DNA of 44,889 nt from Tritrichomonas foetus (taxonomy: Eukaryota > Parabasalia > Tritrichomonadida > Tritrichomonadidae), in NCBI GenBank assembly GCA_001839685.1, contig MLAK01000939.1, forward strand, positions 1 through 44,889, given 5' to 3'. The notes beneath the pieces were generated by a model. That model had not been told where the DNA came from. It saw only the letters and a list, made by a program, of their open reading frames with translations, and searched no databases. Numbering within the stretch: position 1 is the stretch's first letter; every line of letters starts with the position of its first letter. The translations under genes and the position numbers were made by a program. Below, one piece after another: positions 12,101-21,121 of this stretch.

Positions 12101-13633
12101 GCTAACCTCAATTCCAAACATTTCAAAACTAATCTTAAAGAAATTTGTGAAACTTTAACGAAAGATACAGTTTTTTCCTTCTTTTTATTCATTGTCAACA
12201 TTTTGAAAGATGATAGGAAATTGAATAAAAATATCAAATCGATGAAACTTCTTTTTAGTTGTGTTTGTTCACTTCTAAAGAAGCCACGTTTCTTTTCCCG
12301 TTTTGTCAAATCAAAAATTCTCCTTAACCTACCTTTCAATGAGATTGAATTGATTGATGATTGTCTTTCAATTGTTTCCGATGCAATTGAACAAAATCCA
12401 AATTGTATTTCTGAAAAATTTGGTTCCATTTTTCGATCATTACTTATTTCATCACACCCTGGGATTCCACTTAAAGTCATTCGCATTTACACTTTGTATG
12501 CTGAATATTTCGATGATATTGTCAATCCTTGGCCATTTTTGGATTCTGCTCTTCAAATGTATAAAAAAGTTCCAGAGTCGCTCGACAAATACATTCTCTT
12601 GTTTTACAATCTTTGTAAAACATTTCCTAATTATTGCAATGAAAGATGTATTCAATGTTTGAAGTGTTTTATGAGAATTCTTCACAAGCTTAATTCCAAA
12701 GCATTGAAAATATTCTATAAATTTGTAAATAAATTCTATTCCAATGAATTTCTCTCTAACAAAAAATTAAATGAAAATCGAGATAATGAAGTTATATCTA
12801 TCGATTTCAATTCAATTTCTCACCATTTATTATTGGACTGTCAAAATGGTCAAGGCGAGAAGAGTGAAAAAGAAAATAAAGAGAATAAGGAAATAGTATC
12901 ATTGGCATTGGCATTTCTAGAGAAGCTAGATTATATTGAATGCGATTATGATCATTTGAATAATTTATGTGATTCGTTATTTTCCATAGTAAGAAAATAT
13001 CCAAATTCATTTGATATTCTCCTGAAAATAGCAAACACTCGATCTGGTAGACAAGTTATAACTTCTGATCTTTCATTTTTGAAACATCGCCTTCCAACTT
13101 ATGAAAATACATTTCGACTTTATAAGAAACTAGCTCAATTTTCAAAATTGAATCGAAAAATTAATAAGTCACAATTTCTGTCTAATTTATTTACCAAATT
13201 TTTAAAAAATGAACCAGATATTGCATTAAAAATGATCAACGATTATTTGTCAGAAAAAGAGTTTGAAGAAAATTTCTTCAAACATTTGTCTGAAAATGGA
13301 TTCACAGACGAATTAATGGAAATTTGTGAAACAAGTTTAAATATAGAAAATGTAAAATTGGCCTTATTAATTTTCCAAGAAATTGCTTGTTATGCTTTTG
13401 TTGATTCTTTTCTTCCACTTGTTGATTTCCTTATTACGAAATATCAAAAGAATGATGAACTTCAGCGATTGTGTATAACAGTTTTGGCACAATTGAGTGA
13501 CTATCCGCGATGTATTCGAAGAATGAAGAGAAATGACATTTCCTTTTTAAATAATGGAAAACATTATTTTAAACAGAAACAATTCATTTTACAAAATATT
13601 GATGAATATTCAAATCAGAAATCCAGATCTTGA
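9143..13633 (+). CDS. GTPase-like domain fused to a TKL-type protein kinase, large helical C-terminus
   Basis: 1496 aa from the ATG at 9143 (MPNSTLKIAVLG); the upstream extension lacks an ATG. Domains in order: (1) residues 1-185, Ras/Rab-like fold with intact P-loop GEKGSGKT (12-19), but the DxxG motif is DTVT (60-63) and NKxD is SKLD (119-122). (2) residues about 200-455, protein kinase of tyrosine-kinase-like type: glycine loop GSGAFG (207-212), VAIKK with K229, HRD 322-324 (HRDLKSTN), DFG 342-344, APEM. All catalytic residues are present, so it should be active. (3) about 480-960, Asn/Ser/Gln-rich low complexity with an acidic patch (DNDEDDNFNSD). (4) about 975-1496, predicted all-helical HEAT/ARM-like region. 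TKL kinases with long helical C-terminal regions are common in trichomonads. The nucleotide-binding module in front recalls ROCO/LRRK logic, but no COR domain or leucine-rich repeats are visible. Confidence 0.82.
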   Translation: MPNSTLKIAVLGEKGSGKTCFIRSYTYGSFSEKPSPTNSFSYIDCIDNSNDREKHILFLDTVTSEYNVSKEIVSYLRECVGAILIVDLTSKKSLEKISSWVKLINQNLKIPVGAFVVGSKLDITDQRVISQQEIQNIIGKHKCGYIEMSFKDDRASNQLKLKDYFNKIHDISLEFQSDELNFPKSTKKMEVNLSRFKVVTDGSAKLGSGAFGDVVKAKDSETGQFVAIKKVSTDHLEKLDLFLFRREIEIMSNIHNTFIIDFVGFTTKNPFCIVMDLAPNGTLFSHLHKGPASPWLTNTRRTIMAMGIAYGMAHMHRNKIIHRDLKSTNILIDENYYPKICDFGIAKFDNNIKSNRTPVGTPQWMAPEMLNNSPYNNKIDIYSYAMILYELITNQVPFFGVPPLDIYRHVVQKRARPLLPPTTPLPLKELVINCWREDPMKRPTFDQIFKLFATHKVEFGRTDRNEIDSFLEYIKKNNPNDFPFDEVINSKPASANINMINKSEDISIDIRPHSFLSSQESKSNLVTQNSKVLLTSSNNYSSNQKSQNSNNGNRNKIILKVSPFSILNAQNSQNQSSNPSINNIKSPLSSNLGNSHNNLNNNLNNSMNMNYNVHNNINDNSDSILNNPSKLIQQCDLDSTNQSFEENQNKKQNKKSKREILKVNESNSLDENEKVQSINLFKERKMQDNALPPMKIQGINNEMLLPIPTYENKQEIVNQEASNTPTSQSNSNQKSNNSNNNYNLFDINKVLDGDDIIDFTGDNSDEDTYDNDEDDNFNSDSCSSVSFGGMAPINKSPLFAALTQKNNNFEVKIKDNFNLQLPAFLESNSTEKSTPPKKDLKGEFKTKNALKNTKIELPILNIPSKESLINKTNTIASRNVSSARSQNSQRSQNSVVSQFSIQPQNTPNHVNSSKRKNPQRSKSVTPRKNCQESKSHKNIDSKQSKFQNPHLEQLNKTSKRSSFEKPKSKSNSGLIDETNFEQFNSIANLNSKHFKTNLKEICETLTKDTVFSFFLFIVNILKDDRKLNKNIKSMKLLFSCVCSLLKKPRFFSRFVKSKILLNLPFNEIELIDDCLSIVSDAIEQNPNCISEKFGSIFRSLLISSHPGIPLKVIRIYTLYAEYFDDIVNPWPFLDSALQMYKKVPESLDKYILLFYNLCKTFPNYCNERCIQCLKCFMRILHKLNSKALKIFYKFVNKFYSNEFLSNKKLNENRDNEVISIDFNSISHHLLLDCQNGQGEKSEKENKENKEIVSLALAFLEKLDYIECDYDHLNNLCDSLFSIVRKYPNSFDILLKIANTRSGRQVITSDLSFLKHRLPTYENTFRLYKKLAQFSKLNRKINKSQFLSNLFTKFLKNEPDIALKMINDYLSEKEFEENFFKHLSENGFTDELMEICETSLNIENVKLALLIFQEIACYAFVDSFLPLVDFLITKYQKNDELQRLCITVLAQLSDYPRCIRRMKRNDISFLNNGKHYFKQKQFILQNIDEYSNQKSRS

Positions 13634-14998
13634 TTCTTCCATTTTTCGAATATTACATCCTTTTTTCTTTTTCCTGAAAAAAGGAATTTTGTGTTTATTT
13701 GATTATAAATAAAATGTTTTTATATTGAATCATGAAAAAATGCTTTGTAACTATTTTTATTTATAAAAACTTTTGTTTGTTTCTTTTCAATAAAACACAA
13801 TGTGATGAAAATTTCAGAATGAGTTGATTATCGATATGAATCAATATGTGACATTCGTCTCCTTTTGAGATACATTTTCACTCTGTTAAAATCTTCCAAT
13901 TATTTAACAATCAGTCAATGGACGAAATAAAAATAAGATCAAATTCATTCTGAAGCTTCATGATACTGGAGTAAATGAGATTTCACAAATTGTAGAAAGA
14001 GAGTTGAATGAATATCAATGTCAGCATCTACTTGAAGCTTTTCGAGATGATCCTAACATTTTCTATGAATTTGGAGAAAGAATGTCAAGAGTTTCACAAA
14101 AAGTTTATAGAATTATCCATCAACATTATCTTTGGATTCGGCAACCTGAACCGATTTTATCACAACTGGCATTTTATTTTCGTTATATCCTCTTTTAGTT
14201 TTGGCTGGATATTTTTTTGATCTTATTCATCGAAGAAACATGCTTGACTACAATTCTTGAGCTTATTCACTGTATTTGTTAACTGAATATAGTATAAAGT
14301 TTTTCGAAATTTCATATGGGAAAACCCAGAAAACATCCTCCTTTGTTTACCTTCAGAATTTTATTCTTCTGCAGCTTCACTATCCAAAATGTCTCCACCA
14401 TAATGAAAGAAATCTATGATTTATGCATTGAAAAGATTTTTTGTTTGATATCATGACGAATATAGATAAAGTATTAAATATTTCTTATCAAACACTTGAA
14501 GGAAAAATGTACCATATTAAAACACTCTTTATCATCAGTGATGGAACATTTAATGTTAGTGATGCCTAATATCAGCGTGAAATTGTAAAATATTATCATT
14601 ATGAAGCCAAAATATGTTGTTTTTATCTCTCTCAAGAAAATTTTAATTAATATATTTATGAAACATTATTTACAATACCCACCAAATTGAAATGAACGTT
14701 GGAGAAGACTTTTTGATATTAGTAATGACTTTCTTCTTAATTATACATCAATCAGCCTCCTTTAACAACATGGGTAGACTATTACACGCTCAGTTAACAT
14801 AAAACTTTTTATTCACGCTAATGACCGTAGGCTAAGTATGAATATGTTGCTATCAATAATATCATAAAAAACTATGATGTCCTCAGTAATGAGAAAGAAA
14901 TTAATACTTCAATTGGTAAAGAAATAAATAAAAGTATGCTTAGATTTCACGAATAGAAATTTTATCAAATAAAAAACAAAAAAATTGAATTGATATCT
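13634..14998. other. Intergenic region with a probable coding remnant
   Basis: Begins with the A/T-rich 3' flank of the kinase gene. Around 13918-14198 an open stretch encodes an amphipathic segment (ISQIVERELNEYQCQHLLEA) with no in-frame ATG at its head. A nearby ATG in another frame (13918) stops after about 11 codons. This looks like a decayed gene fragment, family unknown. From 14200 to 14998 nothing coding is visible. Confidence 0.35.
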
Positions 14999-16375
14999 TC
15001 AATCATCTTCTTGATCATGATTTTCTTCATTTTGTTGATTTTCTTCATTTTGTTGATTTNNNNNNNNNNNNNNNNNNNNNNNNNNNNNNNNNNNNNNNNN
15101 NNNNNNNNNNNNNNNNNNNNNNNNNNNNNNNNNNNNNNNNNNNNNNNNNNNNNNNNNNNNNNNNNNNNNNNNNNNNNNNNNNNNNNNNNNNNNNNNNNNN
15201 NNNNNNNNNNNNNNNNNNNNNNNNNNNNNNNNNNNNNNNNNNNNNNNNNNNNNNNNNNNNNNNNNNNNNNNNNNNNNNNNNNNNNNNNNNNNNNNNNNNN
15301 NNNNNNNTTCATTTTGTTGATTTTGTTCATTTTGTTGATTTTCTTCATTTTGTTGATTATCAATTTTAGTATCATTAATGTTTCCCTTTTTTTCATTGTT
15401 TGTTTCTTCTGAATTTTTGGCTTGATTTTGATTTCCATTTAGATTCATTTCTGAATTTTTATTGTTATCTTCAGTTTTTGCATCATTTTCCACGTTTTTA
15501 GGGTGCCTCGCTTTAAATCCTCTCCAAATTCTCTGTATAACAGTTGCTGCTGAAATCACATGATAGTACTTGTGATTGTATGCCGAAATCCTCTTTTTTT
15601 CTTGCTTCATTCTCTCCTCGATTAAGGCGATGCTTTTTTTCAGATCATTAATTGCCTCGCCCTCGCTGCCTGCCTCCTCCTCCTCAGTTTCAAGGGTCTC
15701 CTGCCCCATTTCGATGAGATCCAGGGCATCCTTCAGTTCAGAAAGGCGGCGGTGATCGTGGCAGAGCTTCAGCTTCAGCTTCTCGATTGTTATCAGGCGA
15801 TCCAAAAACAGAGTCTTCTGAATGAGCCTGTCCCTGGCCTGGCACAGTGAAGCGTTGGCCCCCTCCGCCTGCTTTGGGTCATTTGGCGGCGGAAAAATTC
15901 GCCTTTTTGGCTTGGAATATTTTGGCGGTGGAATCCACTCTACTCTTCTTTTCCCGCGCTTGGGGGATCTCACTCTGCAATCTGGCGGCTTTATCGGAAA
16001 CTTATCTTCCTCGATTTCGCTCATCGGCCGAAAAATTAAAGTTTGCTTTTCTAAATCGTTTAAGCGATTCATCCTCCGTTCAAGTTTCGCTGTATGGTCG
16101 ATAAACAAGATTTGGAAGTCTTTTATTAAATTATCTCTTTCATTTAAGTCGTGCGAGGATTTTTCAAAATGGCTTAAAAAATCTGAGATTTTGATGTTCA
16201 AATTATTGTATTCACGAATTGATGCGGAAAGTCGAGCCATTTGATCGGGAATTGGACCAACTGTTGGCGATTTGCTATGTTTCGAATTGAAGCTTCTTCT
16301 CGCGGATTTTGGCGCGTTAATTTGTTTGCTTGAGACTGAAGTGAGTCGAAATGTCTGAGAGCGCGGATTTCGCAT
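14999..16375 (-). CDS. IQ-motif coiled-coil protein with repetitive Asn/Gln/Glu tail
   Basis: 458 codons from ATG at 16375, spanning an assembly gap, so the true length is unknown. Residues 1-45 are basic and Ser-rich. Residues 45-120 and 180-265 are coiled-coil-like, separated by a Pro/Arg-rich linker (PPPKYSKPKRRIFPPP, about 149-164). A canonical IQ calmodulin/centrin-binding motif, AATVIQRIWRGFKARH, lies at about 276-291. The tail is NQQNEE/NQQNEQ repeats ending HDQEDD. IQ plus coiled-coil layout is common in axonemal or basal-body proteins such as nexin-dynein regulatory complex subunits; assignment to one of those is a guess. The stretch coding for residues about 130-245 is clearly GC-richer than its neighbours. 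Confidence 0.7.
   Translation of the reverse strand: MRNPRSQTFRLTSVSSKQINAPKSARRSFNSKHSKSPTVGPIPDQMARLSASIREYNNLNIKISDFLSHFEKSSHDLNERDNLIKDFQILFIDHTAKLERRMNRLNDLEKQTLIFRPMSEIEEDKFPIKPPDCRVRSPKRGKRRVEWIPPPKYSKPKRRIFPPPNDPKQAEGANASLCQARDRLIQKTLFLDRLITIEKLKLKLCHDHRRLSELKDALDLIEMGQETLETEEEEAGSEGEAINDLKKSIALIEERMKQEKKRISAYNHKYYHVISAATVIQRIWRGFKARHPKNVENDAKTEDNNKNSEMNLNGNQNQAKNSEETNNEKKGNINDTKIDNQQNEENQQNEQNQQNEXXXXXXXXXXXXXXXXXXXXXXXXXXXXXXXXXXXXXXXXXXXXXXXXXXXXXXXXXXXXXXXXXXXXXXXXXXXXXXXXXXXNQQNEENQQNEENHDQEDD
15024..15356 (-). repeat. 18-bp coding tandem repeat with internal assembly gap
   Basis: Units of ttcattttgttgatttt(c/g) (minus strand: Asn-Gln-Gln-Asn-Glu-Glu/Gln) occupy both sides of a run of 248 Ns at 15060-15307. 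The spacing between flanking units (15044 to 15308, 264 bp) keeps the reading frame but is not a multiple of 18, so the gap size is an estimate or a variant unit is hidden inside. Repeat number is therefore unknown. Confidence 0.85.
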
Positions 16376-17393
16376 CGAGACGAAAGTGGAAACAAATTAA
16401 AACACTCAAAAAATTTGTACGTTTGAATTCTCCCCATTTCAATTTCTTCACAAAAAGTTCACATTATTTTCCCATTCAAAATGTCAAAATAATACAGAAA
16501 TTTGTAAAGTTTTGAATAATTGTGTAAGTTATGAATATTCTGAACTTTGATTTGTTGGATTATCATAGTGAAGATTTCACATGAAAGTCCTCGAAGACGA
16601 TGGGCGAGTTAGTCTGAATTACAATCAAAATTATAAAAGAATTTACAGATATGGTGTCAAATTGTTTTGGTTTGGCTGATAATCATTTTCAGAATATTAT
16701 TAAGCATTCATCATTTTCATATTGATATATGAGCAGGTTTGTGAAATATCTTTGTGACAATTACAAGATACCAATCAAAAAATAAACGTTTCCAATTTCT
16801 TATCAATCATCATTTTCCTCTTGAAAATCGATTTTATATCCAGAATGTTAATTTTTTAAATTATATTTGCTAATTATAACTTTTTCTTTTTCATTTGATC
16901 AAAATTTCACATCACGATTTTCCAAATGGAAATAAAAGCTCATTATTAGCACCTATATTTGAAACATACATTGAATTCCATACATAAATTATTAATCTTG
17001 GAAAAATTACTTCAGGAGAAATTAACCATGAATTTGGAAACACTTTATCACTATTAATGTCAGATTATATGATATATTGGAGAATATATACTTCGAAACA
17101 GGCCTATTTAAATTAAAATCAGGATGCTTCTGCTTTCAATAGATTTCATATTTCGATATAAAATGAAAAATGGGAAAAAGCTTTCAAATTATCGAAGAAT
17201 GTATGATAACAAATACTAATATCAGTAAGTATATAATTTATGCCATGACGGGTTCATCACGAAAATATTAATCATTCAGAAAAACTATCTCACTTGAAAA
17301 TTATTTTCATAAAACTATGAACTTATGAAGCTCTTCAATCGTCTTATTTTGCTTAGCTTTTGTAATACAGTTATTTATACAATTATAAAGATA
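16376..17393. other. Intergenic AT-rich region, nothing coding seen
   Basis: No ORF of useful length on either strand and no RNA gene recognised. The region holds the 5' flank of the minus-strand IQ gene and leads up to the 8-bp duplication that bounds the transposon at 17402. Confidence 0.5.
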
Positions 17394-17401
17394 GTTTCAT
17401 A

Positions 17402-18512
17402 AGAAGTGTGCGAGCAACCGTTTACTAAAAAAAAGTGGAATTTAAAACTGCTTTATTTTTTTATTGAACTATGATTATAGAGCTCTACTTATGAATTAAA
17501 AAGATCACCTTGGAGATCACCTATTGAATAAGTTTGACGGCTCAAAAAAAATCACCAATGCAAATTATTTCACGAAAAAAAATAAACAATTGATATCTCT
17601 ATTATATTATAAATAGTCTCNAGTTTTCCGGAAATTAGGAATCTTTCTCGTGAAATTTTATTTCTCAAAAATGGCCCGATAANTTTTATTGTTACNTCCN
17701 AATTATAGTATTGATCACCTCCATTGTTTGTTGATATAATAAAAACATAGAAAAGTTCTGGTGGATTTTGAGATATGTAATTGATATGGCGAGTGGGGAT
17801 TTTAATGGAAACCTAGCTAATATAAAATGAATTTTCTGCCTTTGATAGATTTAATGCTTGTTTGAAGTGCGAAAATACGGAAGATCGAATCCAAATTTCT
17901 GCAATTTAAGATTTTTAACGTACGTTGTGTTCAGAAAATAGTATAAATGGTGAAATATTTTGTACTGGTGAATATATTTTCGTCAAATATCTTATAAAAT
18001 ACAGATATAAAATATATGAACTATATTTAAAAAACGTAAGATAGATGTATAAATAATATAACACGGTTAACAACTCAAAATACCTATAAATAATGAAGAA
18101 ATATATATTAGAAACAAGTCTAGGAATTGAAAAGAAGTCAACTTTTTGTATATGTTAAACGCATTTTTTTGAGTGAATTAATGAAAAAGTTTCATCAAAA
18201 ATATATATTTAGCTATATTAGCTTTTAGTTTCTGAGATGTTTAAGTTGAGTTAAGCTGTATATTTTACATTTGTCTCGATTTTATAGGATCTGATGATCT
18301 ATTCTATCCATTCGACAAAAAATATAAATGGCGAATTAGATTTGACCTTTCCGTCTCACAAAAAAAAATGAAATTGAATTGGAAATCTATTTCTCGAGAA
18401 TTCCCAGACAGATTTTTTTATTAACTTCATGATAGTATAAGACACACGATATGTAATGATATATTAAAATTTCAAAGTGATTCGTCGGTAACATGTTTGC
18501 TCGCACACTTCT
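17402..18512. mobile_element. Non-autonomous DNA transposon, 16-bp TIR, 8-bp TSD
   Basis: The left end agaagtgtgcgagcaa (17402-17417) is exactly inverted at the right end (18497-18512). Immediately outside both ends is the 8-bp direct repeat gtttcata (17394-17401 and 18513-18520). This is the structure of a cut-and-paste DNA transposon of 1111 bp. It contains no ORF worth calling, so it must depend on a transposase elsewhere. An 8-bp duplication is typical of hAT and also of some Mutator-, P- or Merlin-type families; the AGAAG terminus does not settle which. Four isolated Ns (17621, 17683, 17696, 17700) lie inside. Confidence 0.85.
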
Positions 18513-18520
18513 GTTTCATA

Positions 18521-18702
18521 CGTTCTCATAAAACTTTCATAAAGTTTTTATTTGGTCAGCTATTGAAAAATTTTGATAAAACAGCTTTAATTCAAAAAGT
18601 TAGACAATAAATGAAAATATCAAACGATCGTCATACTTGGGTTCACCTCAAATAAAAAAATAAAATAAACTAGTCAATTGTTTACTGCATTTGACAGTTG
18701 AA
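18521..18702 (+). other. Rab 5' flank
   Basis: Short AT-rich leader region between the transposon and the Rab start. It contains TCA-type candidate initiators (for example tcaattgtttac at about 18673), but the transcription start cannot be fixed. The transposon therefore lies under 200 bp upstream of the Rab start codon. Confidence 0.3.
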
Positions 18703-19320
18703 ATGAGCGATCAACCTTTGCAATTCAAGTTTATTGTCATTGGATGCTCCGGTGCTGGAAAAACATCAATCGTTAGGCGTCTCGTTGATAACAAATTCGT
18801 AAAAGGTACACAAAGTACAGTAGGTATCGAATATTTTACACATATTACAACAATCGAAGGACGCACAATTAAGATGATGATTTGGGATACAGCAGGACAG
18901 GAACGTTTCTATACAATTGCCAAAGCCTACTTCAGAAGCGCTTTGGGCGTTGTTCTCGTATTCGATATTACCGATCGCAAGAGCTTTGACCAACTTCCAC
19001 GCTGGCTCCGCGACGCCAGAATGGAAGCTGATCCACACTGTTCTGTTATTTTAGTCGGCAATAAAACCGATTTAGCCGCAAACCGTGTTGTCTCCAAAGA
19101 AGAAGCAGAAGAATTCGCAAGAAGTCACGAATTGACATATATTGAAACATCAGCCGCCGAAAACGTTTGCATCGAAGAAGTTTTTATGAAGACAGGCGCA
19201 GATCTTTTAAGAAAGGCCGCAAGTGGAGAAATCAACGTTGGAACAGCTGCTCCAAATGGCGGTTCACCAGTTGTCAATATTCGTAAGACTGATGACAATA
19301 AAAAGCAACAATGCTGCTAA
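18703..19320 (+). CDS. Rab-family small GTPase
   Basis: 205 aa from the ATG at 18703; an in-frame TTG four codons upstream is unlikely to be used. All nucleotide-binding motifs are present: P-loop GCSGAGKTS (14-22), effector-loop Thr in QSTVGIEYF (T39), WDTAGQERF (61-69), NKTD (120-123) and ETSA (about 150). The C-terminus QQCC is a typical double-geranylgeranylation signal, placing the protein on a vesicle membrane. The Rab2/4/14-like pattern is suggestive but not enough for a subfamily name; the switch I sequence GIEYFTHI is unusual (GVEF in most Rabs). The gene is GC-richer than its surroundings, as expected of a well-expressed conserved gene. The stop is followed by AAA (TAAA), the trichomonad poly(A)-signal context. 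Confidence 0.95.
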   Translation: MSDQPLQFKFIVIGCSGAGKTSIVRRLVDNKFVKGTQSTVGIEYFTHITTIEGRTIKMMIWDTAGQERFYTIAKAYFRSALGVVLVFDITDRKSFDQLPRWLRDARMEADPHCSVILVGNKTDLAANRVVSKEEAEEFARSHELTYIETSAAENVCIEEVFMKTGADLLRKAASGEINVGTAAPNGGSPVVNIRKTDDNKKQQCC

Positions 19321-19825
19321 AAACAGAATAAACAAGATATTTTGCTAATTAGATATTTTATATTTTTTTCTCATCTCCATTATTTTATAATTATAAACCA
19401 TTGAATTTGTAGAAATTACTATTCAATCTTGTTGTAATTTCATTCAATTTTTTTATTCGGTTTTTTGATTCAAAACTTTTGAAGCGAAATTTATCGTCTC
19501 TTCCCATGAATGAATACTGTCGATATTTTGGATTTCACGAACGACTAAAATCACAAGAGAGAACTCAGCAAAAGATCTTCATGCGGTTTTAATCTTTATG
19601 ATAAAAACTTGAAAAAAAAGGTGATTCATGATATTTTAATATTTGTGATCTAATTAGATGTGTTTTTAATGAATATCATTGTATATTGATATCACTTGGA
19701 AAGACTTATTTCTGAAAATAGGGCCTTATTTTATGAATTCGTTGAAAGTAGAATTAACCAAATATGATATTTATCTTTAGGATTTATTTTATTATAATTT
19801 TATATATAGTTCACCATAAAATCAC
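19321..19825. other. Convergent intergenic region
   Basis: 3' flanks of the Rab gene (+) and the TtcA-like gene (-). T- and A-rich, no ORF of note, no RNA gene recognised. Confidence 0.5.
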
Positions 19826-20569
19826 CTATGGTATTAATAAATTTGCATCTTCCTGAAGCTCGTGATCCTCGCCTATGCCAATATACTTTTGCTGAATTGA
19901 ATACTGTGAGTGGAAAAGATTCATTCTAACATTTGAGTAGTTGCTTATCAGCATTTCTATTCCTTTTCTGGCAACATCCATAAAGATTTCTTCTTTGAGG
20001 AAAATTCCTGACGGATTGTTTTCAAACTTGCTTCCTATCGCATATTTCTGAATATCGTCGTCGCTTGCATAACAAAACGGCCTTGTCACGATAACTTCTG
20101 GCGATCCATCCGAAACTCGCATTTTTTGATTGATTGACGCGCAAGAAAAGAAACCTGAAAGAGACATATTTGTGATTAATTGAGCGTTCAAAAAGTCGAT
20201 AGAATCAGGAACGGCAACTTTGTTACAATTATATTCATTTGCTGTTTTCACTAAAAGTGACAAATATTCACTTCTGTCAGCTGGATTTGCAACTTTTTTT
20301 GAATGAAATTCAATGCTTCTTTTTTCGCAATATTCGCTGAAATATTTGAGCAGTGAGGAATCTGCCTCTTCTGACGAGTGGAAATGAACTGCGACAATTT
20401 TGAAATGTTTTGGAATTTTTGTTGTTTTGTAATGCATCCAATGAAGGAGCGTCTGTAATGGATAATCCCAATCTATTGGCACAAGAAAGCGATCAACTCC
20501 GTCGTTGTTAACAATATCAAAGTCGCCGCACGCTTGTCCAAATTTTTTCGCGAAATGTTTGGATTTCAT
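19826..20569 (-). CDS. TtcA-like PP-loop protein, catalytic motifs lost
   Basis: 247 aa from ATG at 20569. The order of blocks follows the TtcA/Ctu1 tRNA-2-thiolation family throughout: KKFGQACGDFDIV (KxxGxAIxDFNMI in TtcA), VDRFLVP (GDRIMVC), FKIVAVHF, LLKYFSEYCEKRSIEFH, YNCNKVAV, VIVTRPFCYASDDDIQKYA (VIRPLAYCREKDIQRFA). Every catalytic element is replaced. The ATP-binding SGGKDS is DWDYPL at 33-38, the first CxxC is NPAD (95-98), HHRDD is PDSID (121-125), and the distal Cys pair region reads ENNPSG. The protein cannot bind ATP or an Fe-S cluster in the usual way. It may be a structural or tRNA-binding pseudoenzyme. The frame is intact, so it is not simply a pseudogene. Confidence 0.75.
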   Translation of the reverse strand: MKSKHFAKKFGQACGDFDIVNNDGVDRFLVPIDWDYPLQTLLHWMHYKTTKIPKHFKIVAVHFHSSEEADSSLLKYFSEYCEKRSIEFHSKKVANPADRSEYLSLLVKTANEYNCNKVAVPDSIDFLNAQLITNMSLSGFFSCASINQKMRVSDGSPEVIVTRPFCYASDDDIQKYAIGSKFENNPSGIFLKEEIFMDVARKGIEMLISNYSNVRMNLFHSQYSIQQKYIGIGEDHELQEDANLLIP

Positions 20570-21121
20570 CACGGGGGATAAGGTCCTGATTCACAAAATC
20601 TGCAATCCGACAGAGATAAAAAATTGAATGACTATATTCAATTTTTGTGAAGTTATATAGTGAATAATTGTGAATATCATTGAAAGTTTTCATAACTTCA
20701 GAAAAAAATTCAATTACTGTAAATTTATATCTTGCAAAGACTAAATAAATTGATGGAGGTGAGTGTTTATTTGGCAAGCGCTATAATCATATTAAGCACT
20801 TCTGTTGTGGCCAGGAGAGAAGAAAAAATTGGTCTTCATTATTCATTTTGTCGAGAAGCTAAAATTTTCATCTTTCTCGTAAAAATATGGTTAAGAATTC
20901 ACCCATTAACTAAAAAGTGAGAGAATGGCATTGAAAAAGTGAAAATTCAGATAATCAAAACCTTCATGATGACAAGGTGGAGTAAATTCAAAATAGAATA
21001 AATAGAAACCTTTCTTCGAACTTTTAGTAACTACAGAGATTTGCAGTGAAAAAAAAAAAAAAAAAAGTATAAAAATGAGAATCAACAAAACATTTATGAA
21101 TAAAATAAATAAATAAAAAAG
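20570..21121. other. Intergenic region between two minus-strand genes
   Basis: Holds the 5' flank of the TtcA-like gene and the 3' flank of the RING gene. A run of about 19 A lies at 21048-21066. Short ORFs here (20517-20777 minus and about 20753-20920 plus) look like chance frames. Confidence 0.4.

Noticed and set aside
14965..15438. ORFs on both strands spanning the N-run
   Set aside because: They are mostly Ns and repeat; only the minus-strand frame continuing to 16375 has real sequence support.
17402..18512. Relation of the 8-bp-TSD element to the pogo element
   Set aside because: Ends and target duplication differ (8 bp versus TA; agaagtgtg versus ccctatcc), so they belong to different families.
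18691..18702. Four-residue N-terminal extension of the Rab starting at TTG
   Set aside because: Protist nuclear genes start with ATG; the ATG at 18703 gives a normal Rab N-terminus. The same reasoning removed TTG or GTG extensions at 2030, 5590, 9035, 20572 and 36959.
20517..20777. 86-aa minus-strand ORF as a 5' exon of the TtcA-like gene
   Set aside because: It overlaps the start in another frame, has no GTATGT/CTAACACACAG pair, and the TtcA-like N-terminus is already complete.
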